From the NCBI RefSeq assembly GCF_001625305.1, contig NW_017804442.1, positions 351,603 through 415,602 of the forward strand: a stretch of 64,000 bases of DNA, given 5' to 3'. This document shows, in pieces, positions 34,997 through 47,593 of the stretch (its first letter is position 1; every line of letters begins with the position of its first letter). A program made the translations under genes and the position numbers. Below the pieces are notes generated by a model that was not told the origin of the DNA, made no database searches, and saw only the letters and a program-made list of their open reading frames with translations. Origin of the DNA: Branchiostoma belcheri. Taxonomy: Eukaryota > Chordata > Leptocardii > Amphioxiformes > Branchiostomatidae.

Positions 34997-37900
34997 TTAA
35001 TGTTGTAATGAAGGAGAACTAGTTGGCATCCTCCGTTGGAGTACCAGAGCATAGCTGACATCGATGTATGGCTCTGGACAGCAGAGATACACAGCAACAT
35101 GTCGGTGGGCCTCGGCAGATACAACCTGTGGGGGAAAAACACTCGTGTTAACCTTTTTGACAAATATTTATACTCTCCAAGCAGAGGTTGTGGGGGAATG
35201 ATCGTTAGCTTTTTATATATGGCCGTTTTTTTTTGTCACTATCCCCACCAACCACCCGTCGGTGGCCGGCGACCTTCTCTGGCTAATGGATACTGCCTGA
35301 CCAATTTGATACTGTCTTTTTGCCACCGATAGGGATCTGCTTGGAGATTGAAATATTTGTACCAGAACACAGCTACTCTGGGGAGCTTTCGAGACACACT
35401 CTGTCTCTTCTTCAACCCGGTGACAAGAGACAGTCATATAGAGGTTTCAGGGAGTGATGCCCTGACCAACTCCCCTGGCATGTTACATGTATCTATCTAC
35501 ATGTATTTGGCCGATTTCTACTCTTTCCAGCCACCTCCCGAAGCCTGGTAGAGGCTAGGGCTTCCCACACTGATTTGGTACATGGATGTGGTGGAATATG
35601 AAAATGAAGCAGAATTTTCTTATTCCTACCTCCCAACGTCTGTCCATCTGAAAGCTAGAAGTGTCCATAGTGTCAGCCGTGTTCTTCACATCCATGGAGT
35701 ATCCATCGTACACCCAGGACCCCAGCTTAACGGTGCAGTTCCACTTTTCCTCACCAGGGGGCAGTACTACACAGCTGGTTCTTAGGGTCCAAGGAGTGAC
35801 GTAGTGCACTTGGCCATCGCTAGAGATGACAGCGTTTCCCATGATGGGCACATATGTGCTATCCTGGTCTACACTGTAGGGTGGTAAAATGATCAACATT
35901 CATTACTTGAACAGTCCAAAGAGTATTATAGTGTTTTTTCAGTCACTGTGGTTAAATGAGGGTCTGCATAGGGGGTCCCGACAATGCTCTACGCTAAATT
36001 CTGAGCACCGGCTATGTATTATGCTACAGTAGCGATTACGCTTTACAATAAATTCCAAGTGGCTACAACGCATTGCGTAGAACTAAAACGGCAAATACGC
36101 TCTATGCAAAATGCGCCAATTACGCTCTACGTTGAATTAGAGCGGTCTGTCAATGCTCTAAGTAGAATTACAATGGCCGATTACGCTCCATGGAAAGGGG
36201 CTTACAGGCCCCCTTAAATATAGGCAAAGGTACAGTACCTACAGTACAAAACTGACATGTTGTGCTGCTTATGACATCAAACTTTTGGACCAGTCCTCTT
36301 TTCAAATTTTCCACCAGTCCTCACTGATCCTGAGGAAGCTCTAAAAAATTTCTCAATTTTTTGGAAGAAAGTTGGACCATTTTCCATGAAGACAAACCTT
36401 CCATAGTTGGTGATGTCAGGAGTCCAGAGCTCTTTGACCGGAAGACGCACACTCGAGACGCCGTAATCCTCAGGGTCCCACTTGAGACGAACATCTGTCC
36501 AAGTCTGGAGGAAGAAAAAAGGGTTCAGAAAATAAACAGTTAATAAACTGGTGGAGGTACCAGCTACTGAGTATCTAATACATGTACTAGCTCAGAAAAG
36601 AGTTAAAACCAGAGTCATACCATCAAGTACCGGAGTTATCAACTAAAGATTGCGGTGTTCAAAAATTTGTTTTTTCCTAAAACTGATGTAGGGTGGAACT
36701 TGTTGCCACTAATATATGTACAGTAATACTTACTATACTAAGTAAGTCATAGTACTAGCTCAGAAAAGAGTTAAAAATCTACCACAGAGTGGAACTTGTT
36801 GCCACTTACTACATGTAGGTATAGTATTACATGTACTTACAATGTATATCACTAGATAAATGTAAACAATGCTTACAGTTAGATGTGCTAATAGAGATAG
36901 GGTAGAGTTTTTTCACATCACATTTTACAATCACATGAAATTTTCTCACCATAGTCAGCCATGTGTGGATTTGCAAGGTGTCAGTACTCAGGTCCTGGGA
37001 AAAGAACATTGATTTTTGTAGAAAACAATTTTAGCTAATATATTTTAATCATTTTTATAACTTATATATAGTAACAATTCAGACTTGTGTCTTATAAGAA
37101 GGATTCATTGATCTAGAAGTATTAAACAGCTGCCATGAGGATTAAATCCCATCTTATGTTAAATATATGTTAAGATTAGATTATTTTCAACTTCTTCCAC
37201 CCACCAAGTTGAGAATTTTCTGCGCTGACATGGCCAGTTGGACCTCTACAGGTTCATCTGCCATGTATTGAGGTATGACTGTCTTGTCGTAAGAAACAAG
37301 TAAGTCACTGCGTAGTCTTGTTGCTGAGGCCAAGCTCCATCCTGCCAACATGCCTTGGGACAAACAACAAAAAAACTGTAAAACACAGACTAGAAGAAAG
37401 CTTAAAACTACCTAGATTTCAATTTGTTTTGCCCACATCATTGCTGTAAATCTGTTTTAATCTGTTGTAATCAGTTTAAGTTTTATAGAAAGTTTATTGC
37501 AAATTCATGCCCGAGGGCTAATTGCAAGAACATGATAATGTAAGGATCTAATATTCCCCCTATGGGAATGGTACAACCCGCCACCCCCGGTGGCAAGTGG
37601 TCTAGTCCTCCTTTGGAACCGGATTGATCTAGATGAGTGTACCACATGTTCTACTGAAGAATACACGCTACTGCAAGTACACCTCTCGTCTCCTCTCATC
37701 ATTCCGTAACCATGGGGTGGGGGACAGGGCGAGGAAATGGTTCGTTACAATAACAACAATAAACAGTGAAAATGATAATAAGTAATGCTAATGCTACTTT
37801 AGCTGTACATTTGTACTTATTGTTGGGTTTGATTTCTTTTCTGTGTGCAGAGGAGTATGAAATGGCCGACATTTTGTGAGATGTATGGATTGGGAGGTGT

Positions 37901-40900
37901 TAATAGAAATGCAGTTTTTTGTAGGCTAGGAAAGTGAATAAAGCTAGGGAACATTTTGAACAATAAAAAACTGTAAAACACAGACTAGAAGAAAGCTTAA
38001 ACTACCAAGATTTCATTTCTTTCGCCCATATAATTGCTGTAAATCTGTTTTAATCTGTTGTAATCAGTTTCAGTTCTATAGAAAGTTTATTGCAAATTTA
38101 TGCCCGAGGGCTAATTGCAAGAACATGATAACAACAATAAACAGTGAAAATGATAATAAGTAATGCTAATGCTACTTTAGCTGTACATTTGTAGTTATTG
38201 TTGGGTTTGATTTCTTTTCCGTGTGCAGAGGAGTATGAAATGGCCGACATTTTGCGAGATGTATGATCATGAATTGGGAGGTGTTATTACACAGACATGC
38301 AGTTTTTTGTAGGCTGGGAAAGTGAATAAAGCTAGGGAACATTTTGAACAATAAAATGTAAAACACAGACTAGAAGAAAGCTTAAACTAGCGAGATTTCA
38401 TTTTGTTTCACCCATATCATTGCTGTAAATTTGTTTTAATCTGTTGTAATCAGTTTAAGTTTTATAACTACTTAGCATTGTAAGTCTAATAATGATATAC
38501 ATTAAGCTCTTGTAACGTAACAAGGGAGCTATGACGTATTGCTTCAATCTGTATCTGTATAGCCGGTATAACCGCCTTTCGGCATAACATACCAGCTTTG
38601 CAGGCACGCGGCGTGCCGGCAGCTGGCTATATTACACTGAATGACTTGTAACACCTAACCCTTGAACTTCTAACTCTAGACATTGTTTAAAGCTATCTGA
38701 TCTTCTGATGTGGTTGTGTGAATAAGAATTTTTATACAAAAAGAAAAATACCTCGGGACGGCTTTTCTGGTCGCGGTTTCCTCATTGTCGTTGTTTGGGC
38801 GGGTTCCGGCGTTGTCGTGGTTATGATAGGTGTTGTAGTAGGTGGTGGTGTTGTTGTTGTTTTGGTTGTCGTTGTTTTGGTTGTTGTTGTGGGAGGTAGT
38901 GTTGTAGTTTGGGGGGTTGTTGTTGTTGTCGTTGGCAGTACTGTGGTTGTTGTCTGTTGAGTTGTGGTGGTTTGAGGTAGAGTTGTTGTTGGCTGTTTGG
39001 CTGTGATACAATAGAACAGAAAGGGATGTAAGTTGGTAAGTTGCTTTGCAGGTTAGAAATTGTATCTACACTTTTTTGACAAAACCAGACAATAATCTGC
39101 AATAGACAAATTTTTACCTGAACCACTAATTTTCTTTGCCTTTTAGACCTTCCATTCTCTTTAATGAATAATGCTTTGCCGAAGTGCTATTTTTAATGGC
39201 ATTGTCAGTGCCATTATCTGTTCTATGCAACGATGCAACTATCATCATAAACTATGCAGGTTAGGGCAGGCATGTGTTTTTTTTCCAGTTACACTCCCAT
39301 GTTCCAACGTCCCTGTGTTCCGACAACTTACTAGTATGTGACAAGACAACCCTATAACCATATGTGAAAATTTACAAATGTAAGGGTGTCCAAACAGAGG
39401 GTGCCAAAAGATTGGCGCATTTAAACATACATTCTAGGGCTGCCCCCATTATTTCTAGCCCTGTACAGACCCTAGAGGTACATATACTAGTAGTCTACAC
39501 ATTACACTGTAGAACAGAGACATTTAGAGGTAGTTTCTTCCCACAAACAGTTCTCGAATGGAATGCCCTACCTGACCAACTGGTAATGGCTAAGACAATT
39601 GAGCATTTTAAAGCTGGGGTAGTCAGCCATTATGGCTTCCCTAGCTGTACCCAGCTGTAAGAATGTGGTCAACCCCTAGCTACGACTTCTGTATATAGTC
39701 ACTGCCCTTGATTTTGTTCTTGTTTGTTTTTACCACCACCACCGGTCACGCTGGGGAAGGACCACTCCCCTAAGCACTAGGCCCCGCGAGGGGTGTTGCT
39801 TAGTATTGTGTAGAAGTAGAAGTAGAAGTCTAAAGCCTCACCTGTGGTTGTTGGTCCTGTAACCTTGTCATAGATGAAACTGTTTGGGTCAGATGAGGCG
39901 TGGTCATTATCGCAGGTCTGGAACTTTGGATGACAGTTTCCCTCAGAGTACATAAAAGCCACGCAGTCAGCCTCATCTGTGCACCTAAGAAGATAGAAAA
40001 CAATAATTTTTTGTTAAACCGAATATGGCCTCCCAAACTCCCCCCAACCATGGTTAGGAGTAAGTCTAGAACTTTGGGTGACAGTTTCCCTCAGAGTACA
40101 TGAAAGCCACGCAGTCAGCCTCGTCTGTGCACCTGTAGAGATAGATAACATTGTTAAGCCGCCACCAGTAGCTGAAAATATCCTCCCAAACACTGCCAAA
40201 CTCCCCCCAACCATGGTTAGGAGTAAGTCTGGAACTTGGGGTGGCAGTTTCCCTCAGAGTACATAAAAGCCACGCAGTCAGCCTCATCTGTGCACCTGCG
40301 AATGTAAGAAGATAGAAAACATTTGTTAAAGCTGATCACATGTACCGGTAACCGAATATGGCATCCTAAATACTGCTAAACCATGGTAAGGAGTACATGC
40401 AGGGCTGGAACTTTGGGTGACAGTTTCCCTCTGAGTACATGAAAGCCACGCATATGCGCAGTCAGCTTTGTCTGTGCACCTGTGGAGAATGATAGCTAGT
40501 GTTACAAAATCTCACATTGTCAGAGGCCATTTGAGCCTTAGTCTGTGTTAACACAGGCTCTCCGGCAAGCAGCAACCTTTGGGGCGGGTGGCCACCAGGA
40601 GCGTGGTTTAGTCAGGCTAGATTGAGCCTGTGTTACACAATCTCTTGTCAGGAGCTGATTGGGCCTCTTGTTTTTAGACCGTGTTACACAGTCTCTCACT
40701 GTCGGGCTGACTGCATGGGTCTCCTCCCTGATAGCTTCTGGCTAAGAATTCTTTATCACTACAAAAACTGGTCCAATAGGAGTTTAGGATTCTCTGTCAC
40801 TATGAAAACTAGTCCAATAGGAGCTCAGGATTCTGTATCACTATGGAAACCAGTCCAATAGGAGCTCAGGATTGTAGGTCACCATAGAAACCAGTCATCA

Positions 40901-43900
40901 CAGCCATCACCACACCATTGCACAATTATACACCGTGGCCTTTATTTATTTATTTATTTCATCTTGAACACCTGGGTGGCCTCTCCAACAGTAAATTGTT
41001 GATTTCCAAGAGGGCCCAGGACCTTAAGGTTAAAAGTTAAAGATCAAAGGTTGCTCACCTTCTTGCGCACTCCTCCAGTTGGATCCCCTTCCCGTACAGC
41101 GGCCAGATCTCGTTCCCAGAGCAGTCTCCCACCCTGCCCTGGTAACCTGGGACAACAGCTTGTTGTCAGGGAATGCATCATAGAACTTCTGGTGAGCTAG
41201 GTTTTTGAACATGCATTGCACTGAATGGCTGCTTGGCTTAACAGGCCAATAATTATAAAGTATAAAAGAGTAAAAGGTAAAGACAATGGTGCGAAAGAGA
41301 AAGAAAGAAATGAAAAAGAAGCAAAAAGTTAGTACTTTTTGCTTCTTTTTCATTTCTTTATAGAGAAACCTTTGCAAAAGAAAGAAAAAAAAAGAATTAG
41401 GAAAGATCTAGGAAGTGAGAAAAGGAAATGAACTGTTCAGGGTTACATATTTGTCTTTGACTTGAACAGAGGATCGGAGACAAGACAAGCTAGAGACAAA
41501 ACCAAATGTGAGAAAGGATAAACTACACAGCAAAGTCAAGGAAAATCACCAGTTTAGCAGACTATGTTCTCTTTAACAACATTATTGAAATACATGGGAT
41601 AAAACTGAACATATCTACTCGGTACATGTAGTACAATTTACCTGGGACAGGAGGTGCCTTTGTGTTGGCTGGTTTCCCGACAGGTGTGCCCAAACAAAGA
41701 TTATGGTCTTCTGGAAACTTGGAACAGTCCAGATTGTCCGGCCAGGCGAAGCCAAACTTCATCATCAGACCTTCGCAAAAATAGAAACAAACAAACAAAG
41801 AAACAAATAAATATTGTCATTGTCAAGTTTATGGATCCTGACAAATACTCCTGTGAAGAAAAAGAAACTTTTGAGCATTTGTAGAAGTTTGCAGTGCTGA
41901 ATTTTTTATTTTTTAATATAGTGGTAGAGTACAGTCATCAAACATTTATTAAAAAATCCAGCACGTTGGCAGAACGTACTGCACCTGTGCAAAAACTGTA
42001 ATGTATTTTGCATAGCACCTCGCAGAACGTCTCATATAAGGTTGTATACAAGGTTCATCATTTATAGTTTCCAAGTGTTATGTCGGAAAAATATGCAACA
42101 GGCAAAATTCTGACGCAACGTTGACCAAAAATCCAACGAAAACCGTGAAAAATTGAGGTTTCACGCAGGCACAGTATGTTCTGCCAACGTGCCACGTTCC
42201 TATAGCTACTGCTACAAAATTGTATTTTGTTTTTGTAAGAAAAAAACAGACCTTCGCAGCTTCCCCTAGCAGATTCGCACAGACTGCGGCAGGGAGGGAT
42301 GGCCGAGTCCAGAACTGTGCATGGAGGGGCGTACACGAAGCACAGGAACTGGTCCAGAACATCCGAACAGCCCATTTTCACAAGGGGGTAGTACTGGTGC
42401 ACCTGGGGGAAAAACATCCATTAGTTACGGTAAATGTATCCAAATCCGTGCTTTATCCAGAACCATGTTCAGGCACCGGGTTCTTGATAGTCCATGCATA
42501 TCCAGACCTGTGCTGTATCCAGACCGGTGCTCTGGCACGGTTATGGATTCTAGTAGACCACGCATATCCAGAACTATGCTTTATCCAGAACTATGCTCTG
42601 GCATGGCTCTGGATAGGACATGAGTATCCAGAACTGTGCCTTGGGCAAATACCCAGAGAGTATCCAGAACTGTGCCTAATCCTAACCCTAACCCAGATAT
42701 TAGTACGGTGGTTCTGAATCTCTTTACTTCTTCGTTGCTAATGATGCCAGCTTCATGCTTCATGATAAAGTTACCTCAGTTGAGGATGACCAAAAAAGAA
42801 GATGAATGATGTTAGTCATTTCTTGCATTTAACTGTAATGAGAGTCATTTTGTGGAAGAGTGGCTCAACTGTTTCATGCGTTCCTTGAATTAAACTGGTT
42901 CGAGGTCACTTTTTCCCTTTACACTTACCTCTAGCGATGCCTCGTCCTGCTTGGTGTGTCCGAGGATGTTGGGTAGAGCAGTCATGTTGTACATCGCATG
43001 CTTACAAACCTGTGTACTTGTACCTAAAATTTGTTTAGGTACACAGCTCTACGACAAGTTCACTCACCTCTAGCGATGCTTCGTCCTGCTTGGTGTGCCC
43101 GAGGATGTTGGGTAGAACAGTCATGTTGTACATCGCATGCTGACACAGCGGGATGGTCAGGGGTTCGCACGTACTGGTCACGTGCTCGGGCAAGTACTCA
43201 ACAATCGGACGCTCTAGGAGAGGTAACAAGCTGTTGACTTGTTTGTTTTTTTCATACAACACTACACGGAACTGCCTTACATAAGTTAAAGGCAAAGCAT
43301 GCTGAGCAGTATCAAATCACACTATCACTATGATTAAGACCGGACTGTTAAGTTTGATCCACTCACACCAGTAATAGGGCCCCTACTCTTTTCAATAAGT
43401 GTGGTGGGATCTTTGTGATGCCCATCTTTTGAGGACGTCCCTAACCAAAACTAGGAGCTTACTTTTAACTGAGTCAAGGGAGGCAATAGGCAATCTCCAA
43501 GGTGGCAAGATAGTATCCATTAGCCAGAGAAGTTTTGCTCGCCACACTCATAGGCCTGGGTGTCAGCCTTGACTAAGCTTTCGTTCACTCCCCAGGGATC
43601 TTGGGGAGCGGATGGAAGCTAACAAGGCTGACACCCAGGTTACATAGGGCCTGCTATGGATTTGAAGTCTACGAAGCTAAAAACAAGACCACCTTGCCAC
43701 CTTAAGTAATAATTGCTTCTTGGAGCATCCAAATTATAAGAAAACCACCCCTACCTTCCCAAGGCGGAAGTTCCTTGTGGTCCACCTTGTGGTAGAACCA
43801 GCTGTGATCGTTCGACCGCGTCGTGACGTCACAGCTGCGGTTCTTCGGGAAACAGCGCTTGTTGAACGCGTCCTTTAAGGGAGAAGAAAAACATCAAGAT

Positions 43901-46900
43901 TTTTTCTTTGTTTCTAGTAGTACAGACATACCAGAACTTGTGGCCACCTCTACATAAGGACCAAATTTACCAATGTGACCCTTTTTTTGGTCCCTTCAAA
44001 TTATACATGGTCCCTTCGATAATTTTTCCATGCTTAATTAAATCCCATTAAATTGATTACTAGTAGGAAGCCTGTCTATAGTAGCTGTCTATAGTCACCA
44101 CGGCACCTATCCACATAGACCACACTTTGTCGGAGTCCTTTAAGTTGTGTGTGTTTTTTTTTTTTGTTAGTTTTTTTTTTTTTTTTGTAGTTTTGAATGT
44201 AATTGCAAAGATATCTTTTGCTATATCTCTGTCAGGTAACTTTTCCAACATTCTGGGTACAGGTATATACAGCACTACTAGGCTCTTACCTGAAAGAACA
44301 GAAAGCCCACACAGCCGACGTGTTCGTTGCACTTCTTGGCGCACTCCTCTAGCGACACCTCGAATAACTGCAGGTCGGTCATGACGTCACCGGGACAGTC
44401 TCCCCACCGCTTGCTGTAACCCGACACCTCGCCTGTCAAAACACGACTGCCATATAAGGAGTTTGCTCTCACGTGACTATGACGTAGGTATTACCCACCA
44501 TGCTGGATGGTTAAACCAGGAAGTTGCCAAGTGAATTTGTATACGTAATTGTACTCATGCTATATAAATCTATAGGCCAGAATAGCATTTGTATCAAAGC
44601 AGTTTGGAGACAAAAATACACGTGCTTAGTAACTTAGAATTGATTAATTAAAAGAAAACAAATAACTAGAAGTTTAAAATATTACCAGGTTTGGAAGAGT
44701 TTTCTGTGCTGCCTGCCGAGTCGGGCCCTGTGTGTATGGAGAGAAGAGGAGGCTGTCAAATATGTAACTTCCTGATTTTTTTAGTAGAAGTAGTACATTG
44801 TACTAGTATTCCACTACTACTAGTAGTAGTGGAATGGTTTATTATTACATACAAGAACAAGAAAATGTACACACAGGTCTCCTGGCAGCCGTGATGGCTG
44901 AATTGCAAGGCTTATTCTGACATCACATTACGATAATATACATTCATAAAATCAACACACCATAAAATATGTTCCACCAGGCGCTATCGAGTATTAGACC
45001 CGTCGCTTCTGACATGTTTCAACTGTGGTTTCAATGTAATTCTAAGTGTCTGTAGAACACCAACTGAACAACTCAAGCTGTATCAGGAAGCAAAGCCCGC
45101 TGGCGAAAGGGATTAAGGAAATGTAAGCAATCTTTCTGGGAATAAAAGAAGGTTGTTTTCACACAACTTCCTTCCTCTGCGTTCCTCGCAAGATGATTCG
45201 TCACGGTTCGAGCTCCGACCGGCCGTGGGGTAGCCACTTACAGGCTTCGGAGGCGGCTGGAAATTTCTTTAAAGCGTACGTAGAAATTTTCCAAATGGAC
45301 AGATAATATTAGCCTCTATCAGGCTTTGGAAGCAGCTGGAAAGAGTAGAAATTTGCCAAATAGAGCGAGAGAGATAACATGTCAGGGGAGTTGGTCCGCT
45401 AAGGAGTACATTTTCCGCAAGTAACAGCGGACCAACTCCCTCGGAATGTTATCTCTCTATTTGGCCAATTTTTACTCTTTCCAGTCGCTTCCGAAGAATG
45501 GTAAAGGCTATAATGTTATCTGTCCATTTGGAAAAATTCTTCTCTTTCTAGCCGCTTCAGAAGCCTGGTAGAGGCTAGTCTATATTTCGCCAATTTCAAA
45601 AGCCTGGTAGAGGCTAGCAGTGGACGACCAGTGACCCGAATATTTATAATGCTTGTTTTAGTTAAAGCAACAAAACCGACTCTCGTGGTTTGTTGGCCCA
45701 ATTCTCCTGGCATGTTATCCGTCTATTTGGCAAAATTTCTACTCTTTCCAGCCGCTTCCGAAGCCTGTTATAGCCTATAACAGTCGGCCATCAGTGACCC
45801 GAAGATTTATAATGCTTGTTTCAGTTAAAGCAACAAAACCGACTCTTTTGGGTTATTGGACAAATTCTCCTGGCATGTTATATGTCTATTTGGCCAATCT
45901 CTACTCTTTTCGGCCGCTCCCAAAACTTGGTACAGGCTAATACATGTATTATCTGTCTCTTTGGAAAAATTCTACTCTTTCCAGCCGCTTCAGAAGCCTG
46001 GTAGAGGCTAGTCTATTTGGCAAATTTCTACACCATCCACCCGGTTTCAAAGCCTGGTACAGGCTAGCAGTGTACGACCAGTGACCCGAAGATTTATAAT
46101 GCTTGTTTCAGTTAAACCAACAAAAGCGACTCTGGTGGGCTGCTGGACCAATTCTCCTAGCATGTTACCTGTCTATTTGGCAAAATTCTACTCTTCATAG
46201 CCACTTCTGAAGCCTGGTAGAGGCTAGCTAGTCTATACTCTTTCCAGCCGTTTCCCAAGCCTGTTATAGCCTATAACAGTGCACCACAAGTGACCCGAAG
46301 ATTTATAATGCTTGTTTCAGTTAAACCAACAAAAGCGACTCTCGTGGGCTGTGGAGCGCTTGAACTCGGGACCTCTTACATCCACCGACGGGAGGATGGG
46401 TTACAGTCGGTATGTTAGACCAACCAGCTGGAGTTTCTCATGCGCTGTGGTGGGGAAAATGGGTTTATTTTCTTTGAAAGTTTGAGGCCAAAACTGCTGA
46501 GACTGTAATAATACCGTGTGTGACTTCCGTTGGGCGAGTGTCAAGGGAGTATGTTGTCATCGCTCAGCGCTAAATTCAGGAAGGCTAACCTACGTATTGC
46601 GTCAAATTCGGCAAGATAGCATCTTTTTACACCAGAAATGGGTTTATTTTCTTTGAAAGTTTGAGGCCAAAACTGTGGGGACTGTGTGGTATTAGATTGT
46701 GTGTGACTTCCGTTGTGTGATTGTCAAGGGGGCATGCATGGGGGTAGTGTCGTCACTCAGCGCTAAATCCAGGAAGGCTAGGTACTATTAGTCTCTATCT
46801 ACCGTTCTGTACATTAGCCTCTACCAAGCTTTAAGAGGCGGCTGGAAAGAGTGGAAATTGGTAAAATAGCATGCCGACCGGGGGAGTTGGTCCGCACCCA

Positions 46901-47512
46901 TGATAAATTTATCTCTCTATTTGGCCAGCTTCTACTCTTTTTCCAGCCGCCTCCCGAAGCCTGGTAGAGGCTGACGCATTAGTACGTTAAATTCGGCAAG
47001 AATTTAACACACCAATTTAACACACTTCGCTTTACACACCATTTTTTAAATGCAAATTCAGGCGCAAATTACACTTCACGTAAAATGCATTATGATTATT
47101 ATCATATTTTCCTGTTTTGCGAGTTTCCATGCATTACCAGGCGTGCTGCCGGCCGCTTCACCTTCCTGCTTGTTCTTCCCCCGGTTCTTCCCGCGGCCNN
47201 NNNNNNNNNNNNNNNNNNNTTCCCGCGCCGGCCCCCGCCGGGCTCCCGCCGGGGCCCCGAGCGGGTCGTCTCCCGGGTCCCGCCCGAGACTGTCCCCGGA
47301 GATGAGCGCGTGCTGCCGGTCCTCGAAGAACATGTCCAACCCGGGACTGGGGGAGGACGCGATCAAGGGGAACGTCTGGGGAGACAAAGATACAAAAAAA
47401 CATATTTACTTTAATACAAAACAAAAGTAAAGCGATCTTCATAACTATATGAGGTCTATTACATGTACAAGTTACAGTACAACCGTAAAAACACACAAAC
47501 AACTGTAAGAGG

Positions 47513-47593
<81 letters not shown>

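Noticed and set aside
42674-42693. Telomere-like CCTAACCCTAACCC
   Set aside because: Only two units at the end of a minisatellite; far too short for an interstitial telomere claim.
44686-44726. Possible extra exon (CACACAG acceptor, CCTG|GTAAT donor) in the chimeric gene
   Set aside because: At 41 nt it would break the reading frame between the 47138 and 44432 exons, which join correctly without it.
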